Under the pieces are notes generated by a model. That model made no database searches. It saw nothing but the letters and a program-made list of their open reading frames with translations, and was not told the DNA's origin. Below, in pieces: positions 27,501 through 37,784 of a stretch of DNA of 64,000 bases. The DNA is taken from positions 148,871,596-148,935,595 of the forward strand of contig OZ038381.1 of assembly GCA_964036045.1 (NCBI GenBank). Reading direction: 5' to 3'. Source of the stretch: Eutreptiella sp. 'Long Island Sound 2002' (taxonomy: Eukaryota; Euglenozoa; Euglenophyceae; Eutreptiales; Eutreptiaceae). The translations under genes and the position numbers were made by a program. Within the stretch, counting starts at the first letter, position 1; each line of letters starts with the position of its first letter.

Positions 27501-29494
27501 TGCCCCAGCCCCATCCGCCTGAATGTGTGTGCCCTGTCCATAGCACTGCCCCAGCCCCATCCGCCTCAATGCGTGTGCCCTGTGCACAGCACTGCCCCAT
27601 CCCCATCCGCCTCAATGCGTGTGCCCTGTGCATAGCACTGCCCCATCCCCATCCACCTCAATGCGTGTGCTGTGTGCATAGCACTGCCCCATCCCCATCC
27701 GGCTGAATGCGTGTGCCCTGTGCATAGCACTGCCCCATCCTCATCCGCCTCAATGCGTGTGCCCTGTGCATAGCACTGCCCCTTCCCCATCCGCCTCAAT
27801 GTGTGTGCCCTGTGCACAGCACGGCCCCATCCCCATCCGCCTCAATGCGTGTGCCCTGTGCATAGCACTGCCCCATCCCCATCCGCCTCAATACGTGTGC
27901 CCTGTGCACAGCACTGCCCCATCCCCATCCGCCTGAATGTGTGTGCCCTGTGCATAGCACTGCCTCATCCCGATCCGCCTCAATGCGTGTGTCCTGTGCA
28001 TAGCACTGCCCCATCCCCATCCGCCTCAATGCGTGTGCCCTGTGCATAGCACTGCCCCATCCCCATCCGCCTCAATGCGTGTGCCCTGTGCATAGCACTG
28101 CCCCATCCCCATCCGCCTCAATGCGTGTGCCCTGTGCATAGCACTGCCCCATCCCCATCCGCCTCAATGCGTGTGCCCTGTGCACAGCACTGCCCCATCC
28201 CCATCCGCCTCAATGCGTGTGCCCTGTGCATAGCACTGCCCCATCCCGATCCGCCTCAATGTGTGTGCCCTGTGCATAGCACTGCCCCATCCCGATCCGC
28301 CTCAATGCGTGTGCCCTGTGCATAGCACTCCCCCATCCCCATCCGCCTCAATGCGTGTGCCCTGTCCATAGCACTGCCCCATCCCCATCCGCCTCAATGC
28401 GTGTGCCCTGTGCATAGCACTGCCCCAGCCCCATCCGCCTCAATGCGTGTGCCCTGTCCATAGCACTGCCGCATTTCCATCCGCCTCAATGCGTGTGCCC
28501 TGTGCATAGCACTGCCCCATCCCCATCCACCTCAATGCGTGTGCTGTGTGCATAGCACTGCCCCATCCCCATCCGGCTGAATGCGTGTGCCCTGTGCATA
28601 GCACTGCCCCATCCTCATCCGCCTCAATGCGTGTGTCCTGTGCATAGCACTGCCCCTTCCCCATCCGCCTCAATGCGTGTGCCCTGTGCACAGCACTGCC
28701 CCATCCCCATCCGCCTCAATGCGTGTGCCCTGTTTATAGCACTGCCCCATCCCCATCCGCCTCAATATGTGTGCCCTGTGCATAGCACTGCCCCATCCCC
28801 ATCTGCCTGAATGTGTGTGCCCTGTGCATAGCACTGCCCCATCCCGATCCGCCTCAATGCGTGTGTCCTGTGCATAGCACTGCCCCATCCCCATCCGCCT
28901 CAATGCGTGTGCCCTGTGCATAGCACTGCCCCATCCCCATCCGCCTCAATGCGTGTGCCCTGTGCATAGCACTGCCCCATCCCCATCCGCCTCAATGCGT
29001 GTGCCCTGTGCATAGCACTGCCCCATCCCCATCCGCCTCAATGCGTGTGCCCTGTGCACAGCACTGCCCCGTCCCCATCCGCCTCAATGCGTGTGCCCTG
29101 TGCACAGCACTGCCCCATCCCCATCCGCCTCAATGCGTGTGCCCTGTGCATAGCACTGCCCCATCCCGATCCGCCTCAATGCGTGTGCCCTGTGCATAGC
29201 ACTGCCCCATCCCGATCCGCCTCAATGCGTGTGCCCTGTGCATAGCACTGCCCCATCCCCATCCGCCTCAATGCGTGTGCCCTGTCCATAGCACTGCCCC
29301 ATCCCCATCCGCCTGAATGCGTGTGCCCTGTGCATAGCACTGCCCCAGCCCCATCCGCCTCAATGCGTGTGCCCTGTGCATAGCACTGCCGCATCCCCAT
29401 CTGCCTCAATGCGTGTGCCCTGTGCATAGCACTGCCCCATCCCCATCCGCCTCAATGCGTGGCCCTGTGCATAGCACTGCCCCATCCCCATCCG

Positions 29495-30067
29495 TGAGGG
29501 ACACCCCCTCTGGCCCCCCAGTGTAGTTGCCCTGCTCACCAGGGGTTCTTGGGTTGCACGGCCTGAGGTTGTGGGGACCCTCTTGGGGCTGGGGTCCGTC
29601 AGCGCTTCCCTGCCAGTGGCGGCGGCCATGCACAGCACAGATGTGCCTTGCCAGGGCCTGAGGCCAGGTGCAGTGCACCTGTGGACAGGTGGTCGGCTGG
29701 GCTCCAGGTCCCTGCACCCCTAATGCTCTGCTTCCGTTGGACTGCCAGCATCCGCCGCCACCATCGTCTCCGCCTGAATTTTCAGCTTCTGGCCCGAGGT
29801 CCCCAGCCAAGCTTCCATGAACCAGGATGCTCTGCCCAGTAGTCCATCAACTCATGTGCTCACATTTTCGTTGTGCTCACAGCAAGCATTCGTGAAGACG
29901 TAGTGCTGAAGCATGCTGTGCAGGTCGTTTTGCTGCACATGTCAATCGAGCGCTACGCTACAGTGCACCCCGCTTCGGATGTGTGCACAATGATCCGGGC
30001 AAACTGGGCCGCATTCTTTTCGCGGCAGATGCCGACAACGGTTATCTCCGAACCCTGTTTGTTGCAG
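29495..30067. other. Single-copy spacer between inverted satellite arrays
   Basis: Satellite sequence stops abruptly at about 29,494 and resumes on the opposite strand at about 30,068. The 573 bp between are unique within the window. No RNA gene is apparent. The right third (about 29,880-30,067) is open and coding-like on the plus strand and is listed separately; the left two thirds hold nothing I recognise. Confidence 0.85.
29878..30067 (+). other. Possible exon fragment at the spacer's right end
   Basis: From about 29,878 one plus frame stays open into the inverted satellite and has protein-like composition (for example VVLKHAVQVVLLHMSIERYA, then a stretch ending FSRQMPTTVISEPC). It follows a GTGCTCACAG acceptor-like sequence. 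The opposite strand is also open for part of this span, so the strand is not certain. No family is recognised. A weakly similar pattern (K-x-A-x4-V-x2-H) occurs in the exon-like segment at 31,728-31,868 on the far side of the inverted array, which could mean a duplicated gene piece. Confidence 0.25.
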
Positions 30068-31669
30068 GGCAGACGCATTGAGGCGGATGGGGAAGGGGCA
30101 GTGCTATGCACAGGGCACACGCATTGAGGCGGATGGGGATGGGGCAGTGCTATGCACAGGGCACACGCATTGAGGCGGATGGGGATGGGGCAGTGCTGTG
30201 CACAGGGCACACATATTGAGGCGGATGGGGATGGGGCAGTGCTGTGCACAGAGCACACGCATTGAGGCGGATGGGGATGGGGCAGTGCTATGCACAGAGC
30301 ACACACATTGAGGCGGATGGGAATGGGGCAGTGCTATGCACAGGACACACATATTGAGGCGGATGGGGATGGGGCGGTGCTGTACACAGGGCACACACAT
30401 TAAGGCGGATGGGGATGGGGCAGTGCTATGCACAGGGCACACGCATTGAGGCGGATGGGGATGGGGCAGTGCTGTGCACAGGGCACACATATTGAGGCGG
30501 ATGGGGATGGGGCAGTGCTGTGCACAGAGCACACGCATTGAGGCGGATGGGGAAGGGGCAGTGCTGTGCACAGGGCACACATATTGAGGCGGATGGGGAT
30601 GGGGCAGTGCTATGCACAGGGCACACGCATTGAGGCGGATGGGGATGGGGCAGTGCTGTGCACAGGGCACACACATTGAGGCGGATGGGGCTGGGGCAGT
30701 GCTTTGCACAGGGCCACGCATTGAGGCGGATGGGGATGGGGCAGTGCTATGCACAGGGCACACACATTGAGGCGGATGGGGCTGGGGCAGTGCTATGCAC
30801 AGGGCCACGCATTGAGGCGGATGGGGATGGGGCAGTGCTATGCACAGGGCACACACATTGAGGCGGATGGGGAAGGGGCAGTGCTGTGCACAGGGCACAC
30901 ACATTGAGGCGGATGGGGCTGGGGCAGTGCTATGCACAGGCAGACGCATTGAGGCGGATGGGGCTGGGGCAGTGCTATGCACAGGGCACACACATTGAGG
31001 CGGATGGGGATAGGGCAGTGCTGTGCACAGGGGACACGCATTGAGGCGGATGGGGATGGGGCAGTGCTATGCACAGGCAGACACATTGAGGCGGATGGGG
31101 AAGGGGCAGTGCTATGCACAGCGCACACACATTGAGGCGGATGGGGAAGGGGCAGTGCTATGGACAGGGCACACGCATTGAGGCGGATGGGGATGGGGCA
31201 GTGCTATGCACAGGCAGACGCATTGAGGCGGATGGGGAAGGGGCAGTGCTGTGCACAGGGCACACACATTGAGGCGGATGGGGAAGGGGCAGTGCTATGC
31301 ACAGAGCACACGCATTGAGGCGGATGGGGATGGGGCTGTGCTATGGACAGGGCACACACATTGAGGCGGATGGGGATGGGGCAGTGCTATGCACAGGCAG
31401 GCGCATTGAGGCGGATGGGGAAGGGGCAGTGCTGTGCACAGGGCACACACATTGAGGCGTATGGGGAAGGGGCAGTGCTATGCACAGAGCACACGCATTG
31501 AGGCGGATGGGGATGGGGCAGTGCTGTGCATAGGGCACACACATTGAGGCGGATGGGGATGGGGCAGTGCTATGCACAGGCAGACGCATTGAGGCGAATG
31601 GGGATGGGGCAGTGCTATGCACAGGGCACACATATTGAGGCGGATGGGGATGGTGCAGTGCTATGGACA
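30068..31669 (-). repeat. 46-bp satellite, inverted tandem array
   Basis: The same 46-bp satellite continues here as its reverse complement, about 35 units. Units are more heterogeneous than in the forward array: several have GCACAGGCAGACGCATTG in place of GCACAGGGCACACGCATTG or lack one or two bases, and GGGGAAGGGG is frequent. The array ends at about 31,669 in CTATGGACAC. It is too diverse to be a simple recent flip of the adjacent forward edge. Confidence 0.95.
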
Positions 31670-31727
31670 CTCCTGAGCTGTCCAAGCCCATTGAAGACGG
31701 GCTCATCTGCCCGAGACATTTGTGCAG

Positions 31728-31868
31728 TTGGTTTTCGGACAGGCGTCCAGCAAAGCACCTCCAAGTGCCGCCGAAACGCTAGTAAAGATTGCTGCACGTC
31801 GTGTGGCAGCACATGTGGGCCATCTAGCGCCTCGGTCCTCCATGCCAGGACCTGTTAGCAAGCTTTGA
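31728..31868 (+). other. Possible C-terminal exon of an unidentified gene
   Basis: After an acceptor-like TTTGTGCAG ending at 31,727, one frame runs 46 codons to TGA at 31,866-31,868. Its composition is protein-like (it contains AAETLVKIAARRVAAHVGHL). Upstream of the acceptor lies the inverted satellite, so any 5' exons would lie beyond it or have been lost. The reverse strand is also open across part of this region. I do not recognise the product; it may be a fragment left by rearrangement around the satellite. Confidence 0.3.
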
Positions 31869-32533
31869 GCGCTACTTGCAGCCCTGACAGGGACAACATC
31901 TTTGGTGCTCCATCTTCCTGGCGTTGCACCACGCAGAGGGTAGCGGCACGGATCAGCTCTCCCCCCCCCCTCCCCCGCTTCTGGTCCTGTCAATTCGGGC
32001 TTGGTCAATGCTAGCAGAGCCTCTGCTGGTTGAGGTCTCTCAGACAGGCATGCGCCGCCATTAGCACCAGCCTTGTGGAGGTTGCTCCCCGCCAGGGCAT
32101 TTTTTCATGGTGTCGGGGGTAAGGGGGTGTCTGAGGCCCAACTGGGTGGACAGATCCGGCGACAGGCCCGTCTTGCTCCAGAATCCCCCTTCTAGCTTCT
32201 AGGGGGGGGGGGGGGGCTGACACGAGGCCATGGTGCTGGTTTGTTTGCCGTTGGCGGCGCCTATTAGGGGGGGGAGGGGTGAATTATTTGGGGGTCTGGG
32301 TCCCCTTTGGTCATGTTGTTGGTGAGTGCTTTGACCAAGGTTCGATGTTGTAGGTCATTTGGGACAAATGCTGTGTTTTGTTGGCAGCCTGTATGCAGTG
32401 TAGAAAGTGAAAAATGTGTGGTGCCACAGTGATTTGCACCCTTATTACCGTGCCAACAATCAAATTCACCAATAGTTCAGTCCATTGCGATACCTGTGCA
32501 TTTCTGCTACCCTGCTACCCTGGTGCCTGGGCA
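31869..32533. other. Intergenic, with poly-C and poly-G tracts
   Basis: No convincing gene is seen. The stretch holds a poly-C/T-rich tract at about 31,961-31,978, a long G run at about 32,202-32,217 and a second G-rich patch near 32,265-32,295. A 65-codon plus frame at 32,414-32,611 has no supporting feature. Confidence 0.5.
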
Positions 32534-32990
32534 TCAGGGTCCACATTCCTTGGGTCCCATTCCTTGGGAGCTGGGATAGTATACCCAGCCGTCAGAAGGA
32601 TTGCAAAATGAGGAGGACTGTAGCAGGGGATCACGTGACTTCTTGAGCTGCTTGAGGGATGCATCGACGTTAGGGGTGCTTGCAATCTGTTTGGGTTGCG
32701 TGGGTATGATGGATACAGCAACAGGGAGAAGATCTGATGAGTATGGGACCTTTGAAGCCGGTGCTTGTGCAAGTCGTACACTCTGCATCCATAACCTTGT
32801 ACATCCCATGGAGCAGGGTGACGTCTGGGGCTTCATTCGCATACACATGCTTCTTGCAGTGCCGGCAGACGACGAAGGGACGAGCAAAATCCGTTCCAGG
32901 GGCTCCTGGACCCAGGAAAGCCAATGTTAATGCTTTTGGGGACACGTTCAGATACACTGCACCCAAATGTCCAAATGGTCGGTAACACAC
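32534..32990 (-). pseudogene. Minus-strand gene fragment with paired CxxC motifs
   Basis: On the minus strand a frame from about 32,990 has protein-like composition and two CxxC pairs about 29 residues apart: VVCRHCKKHVYANEAP, then MYKVMDAECTTCTSTGF. This is compatible with a small zinc-binding fold. After TTCAAAG a GT-start and an AG-end fit a short intron, followed by another plausible exon (IASTPNVDASLKQLKKSRD) reaching about 32,590. The spacing and the 'V-x-D-x-x-C-x-x-C' ending loosely recall Yippee/CULT-type zinc folds, but that is a weak impression. No complete gene can be assembled from what is visible, so it is called a fragment. Confidence 0.3.
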
Positions 32991-33135
32991 TTTTCGAGTG
33001 GGCGATGCACTTCCTCCGTAAACTACGCCGGTTTTCTCCCCACCTGCCGCATTTGGGAGTGCCTTTGGGAAAGGCAGTTTTTCAAAGCCAAAAAAGTACT
33101 AACCAATTTAATGAGCCAGTGTTCACCAAGACGCC

Positions 33136-33865
33136 ATGGAAAAATCACAGGAGGCAAATTTTGTGAATTCATATGCATTTTGCAACGAAACTTACACCAG
33201 TTATAAAGAAAGTTCAGTGCAGAAAAGTGCCACCTTCAAAGTGCAGAGAGTTATCCAAAATATGTGGCGGGAGTACCTGATTATCTGCCTTCCATTGTTG
33301 ATCAGCACCCGGGGGCTTGGGGGGCAAAAACAGCCCCTGGACCCACCCACCCACCTCACGTACTGGTACTGCTCACATACTGGTGGTTTTGGGTGATGGC
33401 TCGGTCACTCTACACCAGCAGTCCGTGTATGGTGTATGTGGGCACCAACTTCGGGTCACAGCTCTGTGAGAAAGGGTGCTGCAATACACTGCCATACGCT
33501 GCAACAAGACTGCATACTACTCATTTTGTTGCTGTTGGTCTTTGGACCAGTATAACACGCCAGCACTGCAGCTGCCCTTTTGGTTTTTGGATCGTCTTTT
33601 CCTCCTTTTCTCGCGCTCTACCCGCTTTCTTTCACTTTGTGTATCAGGTCGACAGCTCTGTACGGAAAGTCTTGCAAGATGCAATCAATGTGTTCGAGAA
33701 GTGCACCCGGTGTGCTCTTTTGCATCCAATGCTCCGTGTATACTGGGGCATTACCATTAAGTTGCGTTCTGATCTCCTTCCGTGCAGTAGGGATCTATGC
33801 CCCTGCAGATAAGTATTCATCTCCTCACCCCGTTGGCTGCGTACTGCAACAAAGCAAAAAAGCAC
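33136..33865. other. Coding-like segments, strand unresolved
   Basis: Two stretches look exonic. At 33,136-33,300 a plus frame starts ATG and encodes a polar, Ser/Thr/Gln-rich peptide (MEKSQEANFVNSYAFCNETY). At about 33,649-33,780 the plus strand has an acceptor-like TGTATCAG followed by an open segment containing EKCTRCALLHPMLRVYWG. The minus strand of the same segment is also open, follows an acceptor-like TTTGTTGCAG and contains RGEEMNTYLQGHRSLLHGRR. Because the neighbouring 32.5-33.0 kb fragment reads on the minus strand, I lean slightly to minus for the second segment. No product is recognised. Confidence 0.25.
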
Positions 33866-34095
33866 AAAAGATCAGTTTCGGGTGGGCCATGTGGGACCTG
33901 ATGTGCAATTTCAGGTTGTATCCCGGGGGGGGTACGGTCCACAATCAATCACAATTTTCTGCACTTTCCCGCAATTCCTCTGCAATTCATTTTGCGATGT
34001 CCCGGTGCCGTCTTGGTGCTCAATGGTGCCCAAGGACACTCCCTACCCTTATTGGTTTGCGATATATATACATATATAGCTTTATATACCTATAT

Positions 34096-36148
34096 ATTAC
34101 TTACTCCTCTCCCCTTTTATCTAGCAAGCAACAACAACAACAAACAAGCAAGCACGGCACAGCTCCGTTTTCGAATATCTCTGAGCCAAGGTTCTGGCTC
34201 TGGCCCCGATTTTGTACTTGGTCATTGACAGGTGCCTTTCCCAAATTCAAGGTTTGAGCCCAGAACTCATCGATGGCAGCCTGGGGTATGGGCGCCAAGT
34301 TGGAAGGTGCCCTCCGGAACCCGCCCCATTTTGGGCCAAAACAGGGCATTTTTGGCTCAAAATTGCGCACAGCTCGCCCAAAAAGGCCTCAGCGAGAGAA
34401 ATAAATGTCATACCCTACCACTGTCCTGCCCTGCCAATGAAGGACGTTTCACCCTCTAATGCCACCATACGCCTGAGAAATGACCCAAAAAGGGCCCAAA
34501 ATGGCCAATAATTGCGCAGGTTTGGCTGTGTGGCCCCAACACCAAGAATGGCTTGTATCTCAGGCTATGTGGCTCAAAATTCGATTCTGAGGGCACCTAG
34601 TCCACACACAACCCCCATGTAATAAAGCAGCATGAAGCCAATCTTCTGCAATGACCAGGGGCTGTCCACTGCATTACACTAGCCCAAAGTTTATAGCAAA
34701 ACTATAATTTGAACCTTTCAGCACCAACCACCCAATTCCACCACCTTCTGCCTCCTGCTTCACAGTGATCTAAGTGATAACTTAAAACACCTGCAAAGGC
34801 TTAGGCGAGGCAATGGTATGACAATTTTCCACCCTCTTTCTCAACTTGTCTCTCTGTTGTTTAATAGGGGACAATAAGAAATTTGCCAATAAAGAAAAGA
34901 CCTGCAGACTAGTTTGATGGAAACACATCCCTTCCAAAAAAATAAATTGGTGACTGCAGGTGGGATGAAGCGCAGAGAATTGCATCATCATGAAAATGGC
35001 AAACACAGAGCATGCCGTAGCCTTATAGTGTCACCTGCGATCTGCAACAACATGGTGTATTTATGACCACAAGATCCAGCATGTATCACACTAGATGCGG
35101 TACTTTCAAAAGGAAGGCTTAAACGGGGTCCTCCTTCAGCTGCCGGGTGAGTAATGTGGCCACCAGAATCAACACACACCATAGATGTGGGTACTGGAGC
35201 CCTGTGAGGGGAGAAGCGAGACAACCGGCCCCTGTTGTTTGGCTGCGTGTGGACGACACCCCGTGTACACACCCCGTGAGGTGGGGATCCTAGGGGAATC
35301 TACTCTGATTAGTTGTCCACTTTTTGGTGGTGGTTTCCACCCCTCCAAATCGCCCAAACAGATGCCTAGACCCTGCAGCAGTGCCCACTTGGCTCCCGCA
35401 AGCTGCAAGCTCGAGCCCAAACAGGTGGTGCCAAAATGGGTGCACCGGGGGCACTTGGGGCAACAAAATGACTTTTTTCAAAAATGATCCAAAACCACTT
35501 GGGATGCCAAAACAAGTGGTTTGAGAGAATTTTGAGCCCATTTGGGCTTGTTATGATCCCCCCAAGGTGCCGAAAAGCCTTGGAAATTGGCCATTTTGGG
35601 TCCAAACATGGGTCAAAAATGGGTCACGAACGCATTTTTGCAAAAATGATGTCGACCACTTGGGATGCCCAATTAAGTGGTTAGGGCCCGTTTTGAGCTC
35701 ATTCGGCCTTGTGGTGGCCCACAAAGGGTGCCAAACAGCCTTCAAAATGGGCAATTTTGGGGTCAAAAATGGGTAAAAAAGGTTTTTGCAATACAATCCC
35801 CGGACAGTTTGGGATGCTCAAACAAGTGAGTCAGCCCATTTTTGAGCTTGTTTTGACCCGTTTTGGCCCACCAAAAGTCCCAAAGACCCTTGAAAATGGG
35901 CCCAATTGCTTCAAAAAAAGGGTAAAAAATGGGTCAAAATCATGTCTTTCTTTGTGAAAACAACCAACGCGATTTGAGATGTCTAGAGAAGTGTTTTTAG
36001 CCTGTTTGTGGCCCACTTTGACCTGTTTTGGCCAGCAGAGAGTCCCAAATTACCTTAAAATGTTTCAGAAGGTTTAGAAAAGGCTTGTAAAGGCTTGAAA
36101 GGGAGGGGACCCGGCCGAGCGTTGGGGAGAGTGGTGTAGATTAGGGTA
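34096..36148 (+). mobile_element. Element A, relative of the fold-back element B
   Basis: The left end (TTACTCCTCTCCCC, then a CTAGCAAGCAACAACAAC tract) and the following roughly 500 bp match the left arm of element B (36,156 onward). Shared landmarks are GCGCCAAGTTGGAAGGTGC, a CCAAAACAG/GCCCAAAA block, and a TATCTCAGGC block leading to GAGGGCACCTAG. The right end, near 36,121-36,146, is an inverted terminus (GGAGAGTGGTGTAGATTA). In place of B's right arm, A has an AT-rich interior (about 34,620-35,300) and a decayed tandem repeat. No long open frame is present, so it is probably non-autonomous. Exact boundaries and a target duplication could not be fixed. Confidence 0.5.
35478..36100 (+). 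repeat. Four diverged tandem copies, period about 160 bp
   Basis: Within element A, copies begin near 35,478, 35,641, 35,795 and 35,957. Each carries a dyad of the form CCACTTGGGATGCC...AAGTGG, then a TTTTGAGC...GGCCTTGT-like block, a CCCAAAGACC-like block and an AAAATGGGTC tail. Divergence grows toward the right end. The first copy also aligns with the inner arms of element B near 36,840-36,960 and 37,010-37,080. Confidence 0.6.
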
Positions 36149-36155
36149 TATATGC

Positions 36156-37784
36156 ATTACTACACCCCTTAAATCTAACTAACAAGCAACGACAACAAGC
36201 AACAACAACACGTCTCCTTTCCGTTTTGGCCATCACTCTGTTCCAATGCTTTGGGCTCTACTCTACTCTAGCCATCCTAGAGCCTATGTGGTGGCCTCGC
36301 CAAATCCAAGTTTTTAGCCAAAAACTCACCAATGGTGCCCCGGGGCGCAGGCGTCAAGTCGGGAGGTGCACTCCCAAATCTGCGCAATTTTTGGCCCAAA
36401 ACAGCCGTTTTTTGGCCCGAAACAACCCAGTAACCCATTCAAAACGGCCAAACGAAGGGAAGCAGTTGGTATATGTCATGTGAACCCTGATTTCCTTGTG
36501 TCAAAGAGCCCTTTGGTGCCCTCTAACTCCATGATGTGTTCACGAAACACCCCCAAAGGGCCCCAAAACGCCCGAGAATGTGCGTAGTTTGTCTGCGGCC
36601 AGCCCCAAGCCAAGAGCAGGCCGTATCTTGGGTTGCATGGTTGAAAACGCGGTCCTGAGGGTGCCTAGACCACCCCCAACCCCCCACCTTTTGTGCCCCC
36701 CCCCCCCCCCCAAGGGGACGCCGAAACCCCCTATACCAGTGCACACTCGGCTGTGGCAAGCTGCAAGCTTGAGCCCAAACAAGTGCCTACCAAAATGGGT
36801 CAACGGGGTCCACCTGGGGCAAGAAACTGACTTTGTTCAAAAATGTACCTGGACCACGTGGGATGCCAAAACAAGTGGTTTTAGCGCGGTTTGATTCCAT
36901 GGCGGCCCATTTTAGCCCACCCATTTTTGACTCATTTTTTTGTGGTCCCAAAACAGCCCATTTTCAAGGCATTTTGGTATATTTGGGAGGCCAAGACAGG
37001 CCATCACGGCCTCAAAACAGGCTCAAACCACTTGTTGTGGCATCCCAAGTGGTCCGGGATAATTTTTTGGAAAAAGTCATTTTTGGGCCCCCGCCGGACT
37101 CGTTTGACCCATTTTGGCACTCACCCAGTTTGCGCTCGAGCCCGTTGCTTGCCGGATCCAAGTGGGCACCGTTGCGGGGGTCTAGGTGTGCGTCTGGGCA
37201 ATTTCCAAGGGTGGAGACCACAACAAGTGGAGGGATGTGTGTGGAGTAGGTGCCCTCGGAATCGGATTTTGAGCCACTCAGGCCGAGATATGGCCCATTC
37301 TTGGATTTGGGGTTGCACAGCCCAAACAGCACGGATTTTCGGTCTGTTTTGGCCATTTTTGCTCCCTTTCTCAGACATATTGTGGAGTCATAGGCCACCA
37401 ATTAGCTCTTTGACACAGAGAATCTAAGGTGCTCGCAGCATATGTCATCTTTTTTCCTTTGTTTGGCCATTTGGAATGGGTTCGAGGGCTCTTCTGGGCA
37501 AAAAATGGTTGTTGTTGGCTCACAATTATGCAGATTTGGGAGGGGACCTCCCAACTTGGCGCGTGTGCCGTAGGACACCACCGGTGAGTTCGGGGCTCAA
37601 ATTCTGGATTTGGGTAGGCCATGTGTCAATGCAAAAGACAGCTAGAGTAGAGTAGAGCCCAAAGCGTTGGGATGGAGTAATGGCCAAAACGGAAAGGAGA
37701 AGTGCTTGCTTGCCTGTTGCTTGCTTGTTGCTTGCCTGCTTGTTGGCTAGCTAGCTAGATATAAGGGGAGAGGGGTGTAGTAAT
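36156..37784. mobile_element. Element B, fold-back element with arms of about 750-800 bp
   Basis: The termini are exact inverted copies: ATTACTACACCCC at 36,156-36,168 and GGGGTGTAGTAAT at 37,772-37,784. The inverted similarity then continues inward through nearly the whole element. Matching blocks include CCGTTTTGGCCAT with TGGGCTCTACTCTACTCTAG, the GGAGGTGC/TCCC block, the CAAAGAGC block, GAGGGTGCCTAGAC-type sequence, and finally GGGATGCCAAAACAAGTGGT (left, about 36,862) against its inverted counterpart (right, about 37,030). The unpaired centre is about 36,910-36,985. There is no transposase-like frame, so I infer a non-autonomous fold-back (long-TIR) DNA element. The flanks (TATATGC and ATGTTTG) do not give a clear target duplication. 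Confidence 0.75.

Larger units (their letters stand above)
1..29494 (+). repeat. 46-bp satellite, forward tandem array
   Basis: Head-to-tail repeats of a 46-bp unit fill this stretch without interruption, about 640 copies. The core reads CGCCTCAATGCGTGTGCCCT, followed by a GTGCATAGCAC segment and a run ending CCCCATCCCCATC. The unit is about 63% GC. Most variation sits at a few positions: GTGCAT, GTGCAC or GTCCAT before AGCAC; CCCCATC versus CCCCAGC; CAATGCG versus CAATGTG; and occasional CTGAATG. A few 45-bp units lack one base (near 21,580, 22,500, 23,690 and 24,430). Apparent open frames of 60-305 codons arise because the unit lacks stops except TAG inside CATAGC; they cycle through three frames every 138 bp and are not treated as genes. 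The array runs off the left edge, so its true length is unknown. Confidence 0.98.

Noticed and set aside
1-29494. CRISPR array
   Set aside because: The 46-bp units abut directly with no unique spacers and there are no cas genes; it is a tandem satellite.
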